Shown in pieces: positions 1 to 9,563 of a stretch of DNA of 64,000 bases. The position numbers and the translations under genes were made by a program. Position 1 is the stretch's first letter; each line of letters opens with the position of its first letter. The DNA comes from Bacillus_AB infantis_B (GTDB lineage: Bacteria > Bacillota > Bacilli > Bacillales > Cytobacillaceae): NCBI RefSeq assembly GCF_008180445.1, contig NZ_VTER01000010.1:62001-126000 (forward strand), written 5' to 3'. Under the pieces are notes generated by a model. It worked only from the letters and a program-made list of their open reading frames with translations, was not told the DNA's origin and searched no databases.

Positions 1-1
1 G

Positions 2-1582
2 GTGCCGAAGTTTAAGGAGATTTTGCAGAGGGACCATCATTCCCCGGTAGAGCTGTCGCTGCTGACGGGGATTTTTTGTGTGTTTGCCCTTTTTGGGACC
101 TATTCTGGGATTGAAGTGGAAGGGTCAATTATTAATATCCGGACGATTGCTATTGTCTCCGGAGGAATCCTGTTTGGGCCGTGGGTCGGCATTGTTACGG
201 GGATTGTCTCCGGGGTGCACCGCTATTTGATTGATATTGGCGGGGTGACCTCTGTTCCGTGCCTGATCACCAGTATTCTGGCAGGGTTCACTGCTGGCTA
301 TATCCATGTCTATATGAAAAAAAGCAGGAGATGGATTTATGGAATTATCGCCGGGATGTTCTGCGAGATCCTGACGATGATTCTTATTTTAGCAATGGCT
401 GATTCCTTTGAATTGGGTGTCGCCATTGTATCGAAGATCGGGATTCCGATGATTTTGGGGCAGGTCAGCATCGGACTGATCATCCTGATGATTGCGAGTG
501 TGGAAGGGGAGAAAGAGCGGATTGCCGCCCAGCAGTCCCAGCTGGCCCTTAATATCGCTAATAAGACCCTGCCGTATTTCCGCTCGATAAACGGAGAATC
601 GCTGCGGACAATTTGCAGGATCATTAAAGAGGATATCAAGGCAGATGCCGTTGCGATTACAGATACAAAGGATGTTCTTGCCTATGTCGGTTATGGGGAA
701 GAGAAGTATAAGATTGGACAGGAAATCATCAGTGATCTGACGAAAGAAACGATACGCAATGGGCAGATTACGATCAGGAACAATATTGCCGATCATCATA
801 CACCGCAGATTCACTGCCTGCTGATTATTCCTCTATCAGAGCAGGGCATTATAACAGGGACCTTGAAAATTTATTACAGCAAAGCTTATACCATCACAAA
901 TACGCTGCAGACGATGGCGATTGGACTGGCGCAGATCATCTCTACCTTGATGGAAGTTTCAAGAGTGGAGCAGATTAAAGAAGAAGCCAATAAAGCCGAG
1001 ATAAGGGCATTGCAGTCAAAAATTAATCCTCACTTTTTATTCAATGCTCTTAATGCAATTGCCTCAACAACAAGGCGTGACCCTGAGAAAGCAAGGGAGC
1101 TGATCATCAGTCTGTCCGGCTATATGAGATATAATTTAGAAGTCGGGGAAGAACTGATTGACGTTCAAACGGCGCTAGGGCAGGTAGAGAATTATATTAA
1201 AATAGAAAAAGCGCGGTTTGGTGAACGCCTTCAGGTTGTTTATGATATAGACGATCTCCATTTGAAATTGCCGAGTCTTCTGATTCAGCCTCTAGTGGAA
1301 AATGCCGTAGTCCATGGCATTTTAAAACAAAAAGGGCCTGGCAGCGTGACGATTTCCATTAAGGAATTTGAGGATAAAATTAGGGTGAGTGTGCGGGATA
1401 CAGGAAAAGGAATCGACCAGGAAGTGATTGACCGATTGCACAAAGGGGAGGTTTCCTCCAAGCAGATTGGCCTTTTCAATGTGCATCAGCGGGTGAAGCT
1501 GATTTACGGGACGGATCTGGTAATTCACAGGCTGAATCCAGGCACGGAAGTTTATTTTGACATAAGTAAGGAGCCATCATGA
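2..1582 (+). CDS. LytS-family sensor histidine kinase (5' partial)
   Basis: Membrane sensor kinase of the LytS/YpdA type. Five or more hydrophobic segments in the first 165 residues form a 5TM-LYT sensor domain, followed by a GAF-like region (about 185-315) and a histidine kinase domain with the H-box NPHFLFN (His about 344) and an ATPase part with VENAVVHG and DTGKGI. The readable frame begins at the window edge with a GTG, but family members usually carry one more N-terminal membrane helix, so I read it as truncated by the window, missing roughly 40-70 residues. Its stop overlaps the start of the response regulator (ATGA-type, 4 nt), so the two are co-translated. LytS (B. subtilis) and YpdA (E. 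coli) respond to pyruvate; a similar signal here is inference supported by the OFA transporter downstream. Confidence 0.93.
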   Translation: MPKFKEILQRDHHSPVELSLLTGIFCVFALFGTYSGIEVEGSIINIRTIAIVSGGILFGPWVGIVTGIVSGVHRYLIDIGGVTSVPCLITSILAGFTAGYIHVYMKKSRRWIYGIIAGMFCEILTMILILAMADSFELGVAIVSKIGIPMILGQVSIGLIILMIASVEGEKERIAAQQSQLALNIANKTLPYFRSINGESLRTICRIIKEDIKADAVAITDTKDVLAYVGYGEEKYKIGQEIISDLTKETIRNGQITIRNNIADHHTPQIHCLLIIPLSEQGIITGTLKIYYSKAYTITNTLQTMAIGLAQIISTLMEVSRVEQIKEEANKAEIRALQSKINPHFLFNALNAIASTTRRDPEKARELIISLSGYMRYNLEVGEELIDVQTALGQVENYIKIEKARFGERLQVVYDIDDLHLKLPSLLIQPLVENAVVHGILKQKGPGSVTISIKEFEDKIRVSVRDTGKGIDQEVIDRLHKGEVSSKQIGLFNVHQRVKLIYGTDLVIHRLNPGTEVYFDISKEPS

Positions 1583-2307
1583 GAGCGATCATAGTAGAAG
1601 ATGAAATTCCGGCTAAGGAAGAGCTGGAATATTTAGTGGATACGCATAGCAATATTGAGATTGTGGCTGCTTTTGAGGATGGGCTGGATGTACTGAAGTT
1701 CCTTCAGGAGGAAGAAGTGGATGCCATCTTCCTGGATATCAATATCCCCTCATTGGATGGGATGCTGCTGGCGGGAAGCATCAGCAAGTTTGCGAAGAAG
1801 CCGTATATCATTTTCACGACAGCTTATAAGGAGCATGCGGCTCAGGCATTTGAGCTGGAGGCTTTTGATTATATTTTAAAGCCTTATGAGGAAAAAAGGA
1901 TTGCGGCTATGCTGTCAAAGCTTGAAGCAGCCTTTCAAAAGGGCAGACAAACGCAGGAAGAGGTTCCCCAGGACCGAAATCGCCGGATTAATCTGAGGAA
2001 AAATGAAAATATCATCGTGACGGATGTAAATGATATTTATTATGCAGAAGCAAGTGAAAAAATCACCCTGGTTTACACAGAATCGGAAGAGTATACGATG
2101 CCAATGTCGATTACCGAATTCCATGACAGCCTCCCTCAGGATATGTTCTTTAGATGCCACCGCTCCTATAGTGTGAATCTATCCAAAATCCATGAGATTG
2201 TCCCTTGGTTCAATAATACATATGTGCTGAAACTGAAGGGTGTAAAGGCAGAAATTCCGGTCAGCAGAAGCAAGTCGAAAGCGTTCCGGCAGATTATGCA
2301 TTTGTAA
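1579..2307 (+). CDS. LytTR-type response regulator
   Basis: Cytoplasmic DNA-binding response regulator, 242 residues. The receiver domain (1-120) has the acidic pair E7/D8, phospho-acceptor D53 in FLDINIP and the conserved K in the LKPYEE motif. The C-terminal LytTR domain (about 135-240) contains the typical FFRCHRSYSVNL segment. LytTR proteins bind tandem roughly 10-bp direct repeats about two helical turns apart. The partner kinase is immediately upstream with overlapping codons. The likely target is the MFS gene 130 nt downstream, whose upstream region carries a candidate site. LytT/YpdB is the closest functional class; I cannot separate them by sequence alone. Confidence 0.93.
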   Translation: MRAIIVEDEIPAKEELEYLVDTHSNIEIVAAFEDGLDVLKFLQEEEVDAIFLDINIPSLDGMLLAGSISKFAKKPYIIFTTAYKEHAAQAFELEAFDYILKPYEEKRIAAMLSKLEAAFQKGRQTQEEVPQDRNRRINLRKNENIIVTDVNDIYYAEASEKITLVYTESEEYTMPMSITEFHDSLPQDMFFRCHRSYSVNLSKIHEIVPWFNNTYVLKLKGVKAEIPVSRSKSKAFRQIMHL

Positions 2308-2329
2308 ATACCACTCATTCCGAATATCA

Positions 2330-2361
2330 GGCATTTCGTTCTGAAAGCGATTTAATTTCCT
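2330..2361 (+). promoter_or_regulatory. Candidate LytTR response-regulator binding site upstream of the MFS gene
   Basis: GGCATTTCGT at 2330-2339 closely resembles the half-site I recall for E. coli YpdB at yhjX (GGCATTTCAT). A weaker second copy, TTAATTTCCT at 2352-2361, lies 22 bp downstream, fitting the two-turn spacing of LytTR repeats. A CTGAAA/TTTCAG inverted repeat (2341-2346, 2363-2368) overlaps the region and a TATAAA-like -10 lies near 2383. Assignment is inference. Confidence 0.45.
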
Positions 2362-2435
2362 TTTTCAGCGGTAGAATTCAAGTATAAATACAACTGCTTG
2401 AGATTATGAAACCGCTTAGAAAGAGGAGATTCGAC

Positions 2436-3671
2436 ATGAACGAACGAAATGCAAATCGACTTCTTATCATCATTGGCACCATTATCGTCCAGATGGGGCT
2501 GGGCACCATTTACACGTGGAGCCTTTTCAATCAGCCTCTAGTCGATAAATTCGGCTGGGAATTAAGCGCAACCAGCATTACTTTTTCCATTACCAGCTTT
2601 GCTTTAGCATTTGCGACCCTGTTTTCAGGGAAGCTGCAGGATAGATGGGGCCTTCGCCGTTTAGTGGCTGCGGCCGGAATATTGCTTGGGGCCGGGTTAA
2701 TCCTCAGCTCACAGGTATCCTCTTTATGGATGCTGTACGCCGTTGCAGGAGTGATCGTAGGCTTCGCAGATGGTACAGCTTATATCACAACACTAAGCAA
2801 TCTGATCAAATGGTTCCCGGAGAAAAAAGGCTTGATCTCAGGGATTTCCGTCGGCGCATTTGGGACAGGCAGCCTGATCTTCAAATATGTGAACGCCAGC
2901 TTTATTTCATCATTCGGTGTTTCAACTGCCTTCCTCTTATGGGGAGTTATCGTCCTGGTCATGGTCGTTGGCGGCTCATTTTTACTAAAAGAAGCAAAAG
3001 AAACAGCCGCCAGTTTTGTGAAAGCGGAATCAAAGCAAAAGGATTATACAGTTAAAGAAATGCTGAAGACGAAGCAGGCGTACATGCTGTTTGTGATCTT
3101 CTTCACAGCATGTATGAGCGGGCTATACCTGGTCGGCATTGTCAAAGACATTGGTGTCAGCTTAGCCGGGCTGGATGCAGCTACAGCGGCAAACGCAGTC
3201 GCATTGGTGGCCATCTTTAATACAACAGGCCGAATCGTCCTGGGGGCACTGTCAGATAAAATCGGCCGGATGGAAGTCATTTGCGGAACGCTGCTGGTCA
3301 CGGCCATTGCAGTCGCAGTCTTAAGCTTTGTTCCATTAAGCTTCCCGATCTTCTTCGCCTGTGTAGCAGCAATCGCCTTCTGCTTTGGCGGAAACATCAC
3401 CGTATTCCCAGCCATCGTGGCAGACTTCTTCGGACTGAAGAACCAAAGCAAGAACTATGGCGTGATATACCAGGGCTTCGGAATCGGGGCATTAGCAGGC
3501 TCTCTTGTAGCCGCTGTACTTGGAGGATTTCAGGCAACCTTTACTGTTATTGCAGCATTGTGTATCGTCTCGCTGGTGATTGCGCTGACCATTAAACCGC
3601 CTGGTGAGGGCAAGAAGCGTAAGGAACGTAAGGGGAAGATGAAGCTGGAGCCTCATACGAGAGTTGGATAA
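2436..3671 (+). CDS. OFA-family MFS transporter (YhjX-like)
   Basis: Twelve-helix major facilitator of the oxalate/formate antiporter family, 411 residues. The N-terminal signature IVQMGLGTIYTWSLFNQPL and the cytoplasmic loop KLQDRWGLRR are typical of the group. Start chosen at the ATG at 2436 because AGAGGAG lies 7 nt upstream; the ATG at 2406 has no ribosome site. E. coli YhjX, a member of this family, is induced by the pyruvate-responsive YpdA/YpdB system, and here the transporter directly follows a LytS/LytT pair. Substrate is therefore guessed as pyruvate or a related short carboxylate; oxalate or formate cannot be excluded. Confidence 0.9.
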   Translation: MNERNANRLLIIIGTIIVQMGLGTIYTWSLFNQPLVDKFGWELSATSITFSITSFALAFATLFSGKLQDRWGLRRLVAAAGILLGAGLILSSQVSSLWMLYAVAGVIVGFADGTAYITTLSNLIKWFPEKKGLISGISVGAFGTGSLIFKYVNASFISSFGVSTAFLLWGVIVLVMVVGGSFLLKEAKETAASFVKAESKQKDYTVKEMLKTKQAYMLFVIFFTACMSGLYLVGIVKDIGVSLAGLDAATAANAVALVAIFNTTGRIVLGALSDKIGRMEVICGTLLVTAIAVAVLSFVPLSFPIFFACVAAIAFCFGGNITVFPAIVADFFGLKNQSKNYGVIYQGFGIGALAGSLVAAVLGGFQATFTVIAALCIVSLVIALTIKPPGEGKKRKERKGKMKLEPHTRVG

Positions 3672-3729
3672 TATGAATATTGGCACCTGTTCCTGCATTA
3701 ATCGCTGGTAAAGGTACTCAGTTCAGCAA

Positions 3730-3764
3730 AAATCCCCCTTAGCTTTTAAGGGGGATTTAGTTTA
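3730..3764 (+). terminator. Intrinsic terminator after the OFA transporter
   Basis: Perfect 11-bp stem AAATCCCCCTT (3730-3740) / AAGGGGGATTT (3748-3758) followed by a T-rich stretch. It ends the two-component/transporter unit. Confidence 0.85.
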
Positions 3765-4054
3765 TTCTGAATTCCAAGGGAACATTAAATGCAGATAATT
3801 TATGTTGACTGCTTGAGAGAAGGTGAAGTTAAAATAAAGGTGATTTCCATTCAGAGTTAACCTAGCAGTTTCCACTGTTCTAATTCTCGGACTTTTTAGT
3901 AAGGTTAGACCTTAAGATAATCAGGTGCCTGACCCTCAGTACGGTACATACTGCCTTTCATTAAACCGCAATACGGGGCCGTTTACTAGCCTCCCAGGCG
4001 CTTTTTAAAACTGTCCGTCAACCGGGCACTGTTCATTGGTGGCTGCTGTCTTTT
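3765..4054. other. Gene-free stretch between convergent operons
   Basis: About 290 bp with no credible reading frame. It contains one short copy of the GGTGCCTGACCC repeat family at about 3924-3937. Nothing else recognised. Confidence 0.6.
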
Positions 4055-5140
4055 TCATTCGTGAATATTTATTAACGGTTCTAAATCCACCTTGTATTTA
4101 ACCTTAATCTGCAGAGTTCTCCATTTTTCCCTCCACTCTTTTTTCTCTATCGGCCTTGAGAAAGGGGTTAATGTTCTGGCTCCAATGTCTAACGGGTCGG
4201 TTTGCCACTCCTGGTTTTTTTGCAGAAATGCTTTGGTTTGGGCTTCAAGATGGGATTTAATTTCGCTCGTAATCACTGCTAAATCATCCAAATCATTAAG
4301 ATTCTTTTCACCTTGATACTCATCTATTCTGCCTTTCAGCTCTACTTTTAAATTCATTTCTGTTAAGTCCTGGTTGAAGGTGACATCTACATTTGTGCGA
4401 ACATGGCCTAATACAACAGATAGTTTTGGTATGGGAAGGTATTTTAAATAATAATCATTCGCTATAAGCTGGTAGATTTCATCATCTGAATCAGTAACCA
4501 CAGAGAGTAGCTTGTCATTTTGAAAAATAGCTGTACCTTTATAATTGAAATTTCCATTCTCTGCCTTGAACACTGGCAGGATTGGATCAGAATAGGGGGA
4601 ATACAGCTTTTGCATGAATTGATGCAGATTTACAATCGACAGCTGGCCTTGCCGCTTTTTCTCGTAGTGCTTTAACATGCGATAAAGGAAGTAATCCAGG
4701 TTTTTCTGGCTTTTTATTTCTTCCTTAATATATTCTTTAAAATCTCCCTGAATGATAACGAGATAGAGTCGCTGAGAAATGTCAGGGTCTGTAAATATGG
4801 TGTTAATAATTGGCCGCAATCCTTTTTTTGCAAGCTCTTCATTAACTAACATTATCCGAAGCTGTCCAACCTTCAATTCTCTGTAATACCTTAGGTTAAA
4901 GCCTTTTTCGCTTTGCTTCAGCAGGTCTACCTGCATGGTCAGGATGCGTTTTTTTTCCTGAACTAAAGGAGGTACAACAGTGGTTGCTTCAAGCTTTCCC
5001 TCTGCCGCGCCATCCAGTGACCAAAAAATCACTGGTGCAATTTCTTCAATTTCGTTATTTTCCACATAAGGAGAACACCCAGTGATCAAGTTTACGCAGC
5101 ATATAATAGTCATCCCTAAAGATTTTTTAAAATATGCCAT
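4055..5140 (-). CDS. Spore germination protein, GerAC/Ger(x)C family lipoprotein
   Basis: C subunit of a gerA-type nutrient germinant receptor, 361 residues, the usual family length. A short hydrophobic leader ends in the lipobox LITGC, so Cys22 should be lipidated and the protein anchored to the outer face of the spore inner membrane. The C-terminal half with the PFSRPIEKKEWREKW segment is typical of the Ger(x)C domain. It is the last gene of the minus-strand A-B-C operon, starting 3 nt after the permease stop and preceded by AGAGGGG. Expression in the forespore from a sigma-G promoter is expected from the family but I did not locate the promoter. Confidence 0.93.
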   Translation of the reverse strand: MAYFKKSLGMTIICCVNLITGCSPYVENNEIEEIAPVIFWSLDGAAEGKLEATTVVPPLVQEKKRILTMQVDLLKQSEKGFNLRYYRELKVGQLRIMLVNEELAKKGLRPIINTIFTDPDISQRLYLVIIQGDFKEYIKEEIKSQKNLDYFLYRMLKHYEKKRQGQLSIVNLHQFMQKLYSPYSDPILPVFKAENGNFNYKGTAIFQNDKLLSVVTDSDDEIYQLIANDYYLKYLPIPKLSVVLGHVRTNVDVTFNQDLTEMNLKVELKGRIDEYQGEKNLNDLDDLAVITSEIKSHLEAQTKAFLQKNQEWQTDPLDIGARTLTPFSRPIEKKEWREKWRTLQIKVKYKVDLEPLINIHE

Positions 5141-5143
5141 ATT

Positions 5144-6256
5144 CTATAAGCCCCTCTTTATTCTGCTGAAAATAAGAAGGAATAAGGGGACCAGAAGGTA
5201 CGTAAGGGAACTGCACCCTATTTCAAGGTTAAGCAATATGCTTTGATATTCTTCTCTCCAGATCCATTTGTTTGCGGCAATCAGCCATACTGACGCGATG
5301 ATGCAGATGATTGGAATACCCCATTTGGAATGATTGGTTTGCAGCTTTTTCCCTAAAATGCGGAGAGCCCCATAGAAACAAAGCAACAAGAATGAAATCC
5401 CAAACACTAAATTGAAGATATTTAAACATATCAAAATGATATCAACTCTTTCAAATATTGGCGTTTGAAGATATCTAGCCATCGTAACAATTGGAAATTT
5501 GCTTAAGCTTAAGAATTTGGATCCAAAAAAGAATAGAGAAGCAATAAATAAAACCAGGTATTCTAGCACTGATAATGTATTGGCAAATGTAAAATATTTT
5601 AGAAAGCTGCCTCGTGGGTTCAATAAGTGAGCGATACAAACGATATATTCCGGACCGGACAAAGATGACCATATGAGCAGCAAGCCCTTCCAGGAAATAT
5701 TTGACCAATCTTCAGGAATTAAAGGATATAGGTCGGGAAGTGAGGCAATGGGCGACGTTATAAAAGTATGATAAAACAAGATCATCCATATGGAACAGAG
5801 AAAGGAGATTACGGAAAAACGAATGGCATTATTCATTCCCAGTGATGCTGTATAGCAGCAAACGGCCATGACAAATACAATCAGCCAATTTGGACTCATG
5901 GAGGGAAACACAAATTGATGAATAATCTCAACGTATCCTAAAATGAAAACCGTTACTTTAATTCCAATCACAACAATCCCAACAGCTGCCAAAATACGTA
6001 TCATCCATTGTCCGAATAGATGTACAAAACCTGCATATCCTTTTGAAGCATGCTCTGATGATAACCATTTTGATAACAAGATTAAATTTAATTGAGATAA
6101 TATGCCCACCAAAATAATACCCCATATCATATAGGGGTGGGTTAAAACAGTTGGCATGACATATAAAAAATAAATCAGCTGAAACCGATTCGCGATAAAA
6201 AACACATAAATGCCACTAAATGAAGATGCGTTATTTTCTATAGAAACAGATGTCAT
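5144..6256 (-). CDS. Spore germination permease, GerAB family
   Basis: B subunit of the germinant receptor, 370 residues with about ten hydrophobic segments, matching the GerAB/amino-acid permease-like fold that carries the germinant-binding site. It starts 4 nt after the gerA-type stop and has a strong AAAGGAGATGA ribosome site. The germinant cannot be predicted from sequence. Confidence 0.93.
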   Translation of the reverse strand: MTSVSIENNASSFSGIYVFFIANRFQLIYFLYVMPTVLTHPYMIWGIILVGILSQLNLILLSKWLSSEHASKGYAGFVHLFGQWMIRILAAVGIVVIGIKVTVFILGYVEIIHQFVFPSMSPNWLIVFVMAVCCYTASLGMNNAIRFSVISFLCSIWMILFYHTFITSPIASLPDLYPLIPEDWSNISWKGLLLIWSSLSGPEYIVCIAHLLNPRGSFLKYFTFANTLSVLEYLVLFIASLFFFGSKFLSLSKFPIVTMARYLQTPIFERVDIILICLNIFNLVFGISFLLLCFYGALRILGKKLQTNHSKWGIPIICIIASVWLIAANKWIWREEYQSILLNLEIGCSSLTYLLVPLFLLIFSRIKRGL

Positions 6257-6260
6257 AAGA

Positions 6261-7724
6261 TCATCTCCTTTTGCTGTAACGCCATTTCTGGAAAGTGTGC
6301 AAATGGTCGGGCCTGGTTTTTATTTTTGTTAAAGGGCCACGGATAAATAGGTCATTCCAATCTTTCCAGTATAAAGGAGCTACTGGGGCTAAATAAGGCT
6401 GCCTAAGTGATGTTAGACTGTTCAGATGTGCCAAAATGACAATCATCCCCAAGGCTATTCCAAATACTCCGAGAAATGAAGAAAGGAGTAAAAATACAAA
6501 TTGAATCATCGTGTTCGCTTTTGTCACGAGATAATTAGGAACTAGGAAGGAAGCAATTGCTGATACACCCAGCAGCACAATCAGTACTTTGCTGACAAAG
6601 CCAGCCTCTACCGCAGCCTGTCCAACGACAATTCCTCCGATTACACCAAGTGTCTGACTGGATTTAGTCGGCATCCGCAAGCTGGCTTCTTTGATAATTT
6701 CGAGAATGATCAGCATGAGCAATGCTTCCCAAAATGGAGTAAACGGCAATTTACTTCTCGATTCTACTAAAACAAATAGGATCTGCAGGGGAAGCATTTG
6801 ATAGTGATGGGTAGTCAGCGCTACATAAAGCGGGATAAGTGTAATTGATAAAATAAAGCTGATATAACGGATTGTGCGTAAGAAACTGGCGACTGGCCAG
6901 CGGTTAATATAGTCCTCTGGTGATTGGAAGAGATGAAAGAATGTAACTGGCCCAATCAGTACGAAAGGCGTATTATCGACAAGAATAATCAGTTTGCCAA
7001 TTCCTAAAGAATAAGCACAGACATCCGGCCGGTCTGTTTGCTGGAACTGTGGAAATACACTGTTCTGATGATCCTCCATAAAAGCAGCAATCTGTGAAGA
7101 ATCTAAAAAAAGATCGAAATCGATTTTATTAATTTTCTCTTTGGCAATCGATACAAACTCGGGATTTGTTATGCCCTCCATATACATGAGGACAACCGTC
7201 GTTTCACTTAATGTACCTACTTTTAACTTTTCGGACTTTAATTCTGTAACCGGAAGCCTTCTGCGAATAAGGGTTATATTTGTATCCAGCTGTTCGCTAA
7301 AGCTGTCTTTTGCCCCATATAATATTGTTTCTGTCTCAGAAGTTTCAATTGACCGTCCCACATTATTTGTAAGAAGGACACTCCACCATTGTTTCTTAAG
7401 TGAATCAATAATAATAACGGACCCAGCCAGTAATTGTTCTTCAGCTTCCCCCAAAGTGAAAATTTCTTCTGCTTTAACAGTTGAAATACAATCTTGGATT
7501 GACTCATCTTTACAATGGAGTATTGGTTCGAATAAAGCTTCATTCATTCTTTCCTGATTTATCAAAGTTCTTATGTAAATGAAGGTGAAACAGTGACCTT
7601 CTTTTTTTTTCCTCTCGACAATTTCAGCGTCCTCCAGATTGGCTAAAATCTCCTTTAAAAGTCCAAGTGAGAGGTTTTGCTGTCCTTTTTGAAGTGTCTG
7701 CTTTTTTTCCTTTTTCCCAAACAT
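6261..7724 (-). CDS. Spore germination protein, GerAA family
   Basis: A subunit of the germinant receptor, 487 residues. A long soluble N-terminal part (about 1-270) is followed by a membrane part with several helices and a C-terminal soluble tail, the standard GerA layout. The family hallmarks GITNPEFV (near residue 205), the EALLMLIILEIIKEASLRMP motif and QTLGVIGGIVVGQAAVEAG are clear. ATG at 7724 with GAGGGA upstream. First gene of the A-B-C operon; all three subunits are intact, so the receptor is probably functional. Confidence 0.95.
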   Translation of the reverse strand: MFGKKEKKQTLQKGQQNLSLGLLKEILANLEDAEIVERKKKEGHCFTFIYIRTLINQERMNEALFEPILHCKDESIQDCISTVKAEEIFTLGEAEEQLLAGSVIIIDSLKKQWWSVLLTNNVGRSIETSETETILYGAKDSFSEQLDTNITLIRRRLPVTELKSEKLKVGTLSETTVVLMYMEGITNPEFVSIAKEKINKIDFDLFLDSSQIAAFMEDHQNSVFPQFQQTDRPDVCAYSLGIGKLIILVDNTPFVLIGPVTFFHLFQSPEDYINRWPVASFLRTIRYISFILSITLIPLYVALTTHHYQMLPLQILFVLVESRSKLPFTPFWEALLMLIILEIIKEASLRMPTKSSQTLGVIGGIVVGQAAVEAGFVSKVLIVLLGVSAIASFLVPNYLVTKANTMIQFVFLLLSSFLGVFGIALGMIVILAHLNSLTSLRQPYLAPVAPLYWKDWNDLFIRGPLTKIKTRPDHLHTFQKWRYSKRR

Positions 7725-7879
7725 GAAAATCCCTCACATAAGTAAATTAAAGTCTAAGTCTCTAGAAGAAGTAAATAATAGGTTGAGCTATACCTAGTAT
7801 GCCGACTAATAGTAAAACTATGCCAGAGTATGGGCGAGCAGGACGATGATTCCATCACAGGATAGTAACTGGAATGTAA

Positions 7880-7990
7880 TTTCACCTTGTGCTGGGGGTC
7901 AGGCACCTTTTATTTGAAAAGAAGAGCCAAGGGACCTGACCCCTTGGCTTTATTTCACCTTGTGCTGGACGGCAGGCACCTCTCTTTGTT
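7880..7990. repeat. Cluster of GGTGCCTGACCC-type hairpins with a 16-bp direct repeat
   Basis: TTTCACCTTGTGCTGG occurs at 7880-7895 and again at 7953-7968 (73 bp apart), each followed by a form of G(T/G)CAGGCACCT. Between them AGCCAAGGG (7925-7933) pairs with CCCTTGGCT (7941-7949). The block belongs to the dispersed hairpin family found at about ten other places in this window. The rest of 7725-8047 shows only the ribosome site of the next gene. Confidence 0.75.
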
Positions 7991-8047
7991 TCACCAAAAG
8001 CATTTTAGGGCAAAAACAAAAAAAGCACCAAAGAAAGGGGGAGGGGA

Positions 8048-9298
8048 TTGTTTAAGCAGTTCTTATTTAAAGTTAAGAATGGTACATGGTTCATTCCGGC
8101 TGTGTATACGATCGTGGCGTTGATTCTTGCGATCGGTGTGGTATATGTTGATTATTATTTGAACGAATTTTATCCAGAGATCTTTCTGGTGGGGCTGGAT
8201 CTGGGGAAAACGATTCTCGGAACAATAGCCGGCTCGTTATTGACGATGACGACCATTACCTTTTCTACCACCATGGTTGTGTTAACTACATATTCTTCTC
8301 AATTTTCGCCGAGGACGCTGGAGAATTTCATTCAGGATCCGGTGACGATGAGGGTGCTGGGAGTCTTTATTGGCGGATTTGTTTATTGTATATTTACACT
8401 GCTGTTTATAAGAGAATCCTTTGGTAATACGGTGGCATCTGCTTCTATTGGCATAATCATTGCGTTCATATGCCTCGCATTCTTTGCCTATTTCATCTAC
8501 CATGTCGCCACATCCATTCAGGTCGGCAAGCTGATTAAGAGGCTTGCGGACGATGCACTGGATATGATTAAGAAGGAAAAAGAAAGGTATGAGGAGGATG
8601 ACTGTGTATCCCTGCTGCAGGTCCGGCCATCGGTTGTCATTGAAGCAAAAGCTTTAAAGGCCAAACGGTTTGGCTATATTCAGTATATTGATGAAGACAA
8701 ACTGCTGCAGCATGCTGCTGAACAGGGAAGCATCATTGAGGTCCTCAAGCCAATCGGCCATTTTGTCACGGAAAAACATGATCTTCTTTGTGTCCACAAT
8801 CAGGAAGAAATTCCGGAAGGCCTTGAGGATGCTGTTATCGTAGGGACAGAGCGGACCACTTATAGTGATGTGGAATTTGGCATGCAAAAAATTGCTGAGG
8901 TGGCCTTGAGGGCGGTATCACCGGGAATCAATGATCCCAATACAGCCATCCAGTGCATCAATTATTTAAGTGTCTGCCTGTCTGCAGCCAGCCATTTAAA
9001 TGGGGAGGTTAAAGCCATCTCTGATGATGAAGGAAGAATGAGGGTTATCATTCCGCATCGGCCATTTGAAGATCTTTTGAATACCTCCTTCAGGCAGATC
9101 AGCCACTACGGGAAAGATGATTTTTCAGTCATGCAGGCGATTTTCAAAGCGCTTGAAGAAATCGGCTCAGGATGCGGCCCGGCAATACGCAAAAGCCTTG
9201 ATAAGTTCGCAGATTATCTGAAAGAACAAGTAGAAACGGCTGCACTCACCAAAACCGAGAAGGATGAATTGTTTAAAGTCTGCCTGGTTGAAGAATGA
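8048..9298 (+). CDS. DUF2254 family membrane protein
   Basis: 416-residue protein with four hydrophobic segments in the first 165 residues and a long cytoplasmic C-terminal part. The loop TMTTITFSTTMVVLTTYSSQFSPRTL and the later RAVSPGINDPNTA motif are characteristic of DUF2254. Function is not known. The start is TTG at 8048, supported by the purine-rich AAAGGGGGAGGGG just upstream. It stands alone between a repeat cluster and a terminator; no operon partner is evident. Confidence 0.85.
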   Translation: MFKQFLFKVKNGTWFIPAVYTIVALILAIGVVYVDYYLNEFYPEIFLVGLDLGKTILGTIAGSLLTMTTITFSTTMVVLTTYSSQFSPRTLENFIQDPVTMRVLGVFIGGFVYCIFTLLFIRESFGNTVASASIGIIIAFICLAFFAYFIYHVATSIQVGKLIKRLADDALDMIKKEKERYEEDDCVSLLQVRPSVVIEAKALKAKRFGYIQYIDEDKLLQHAAEQGSIIEVLKPIGHFVTEKHDLLCVHNQEEIPEGLEDAVIVGTERTTYSDVEFGMQKIAEVALRAVSPGINDPNTAIQCINYLSVCLSAASHLNGEVKAISDDEGRMRVIIPHRPFEDLLNTSFRQISHYGKDDFSVMQAIFKALEEIGSGCGPAIRKSLDKFADYLKEQVETAALTKTEKDELFKVCLVEE

Positions 9299-9368
9299 TG
9301 GGGGAAGGCAGGTTTCTCAACTGCCTGTTTCGAAACTTGGAAAGAATACGTTAAATAATAAAGTTTAC

Positions 9369-9407
9369 GGGGACACAATCCGCAAATGGATTGGTGTCCC
9401 TGTTTTT
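9369..9407 (+). terminator. Intrinsic terminator after the DUF2254 gene
   Basis: GGGGACAC + AATCC (9369-9381) pair with GGATT + GTGTCCC (9388-9400), one bulged G, then TGTTTTTG. A weaker hairpin (AGGCAG/CTGCCT, 9306-9326) lies just upstream. Confidence 0.75.
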
Positions 9408-9563
9408 GTTGCAGCAAGACCTCTTGGTTGGCATGACGTGAATTTTTCTGAAAAAAAAGAATTTATTTGCTAGAATAGATGAAGAGCTTTTGCAAATCAG
9501 AGGAAGAATTTAACAGAAAGATTATGATACATATTCTTCTAAAATAGGATGGAGGTATAATCA

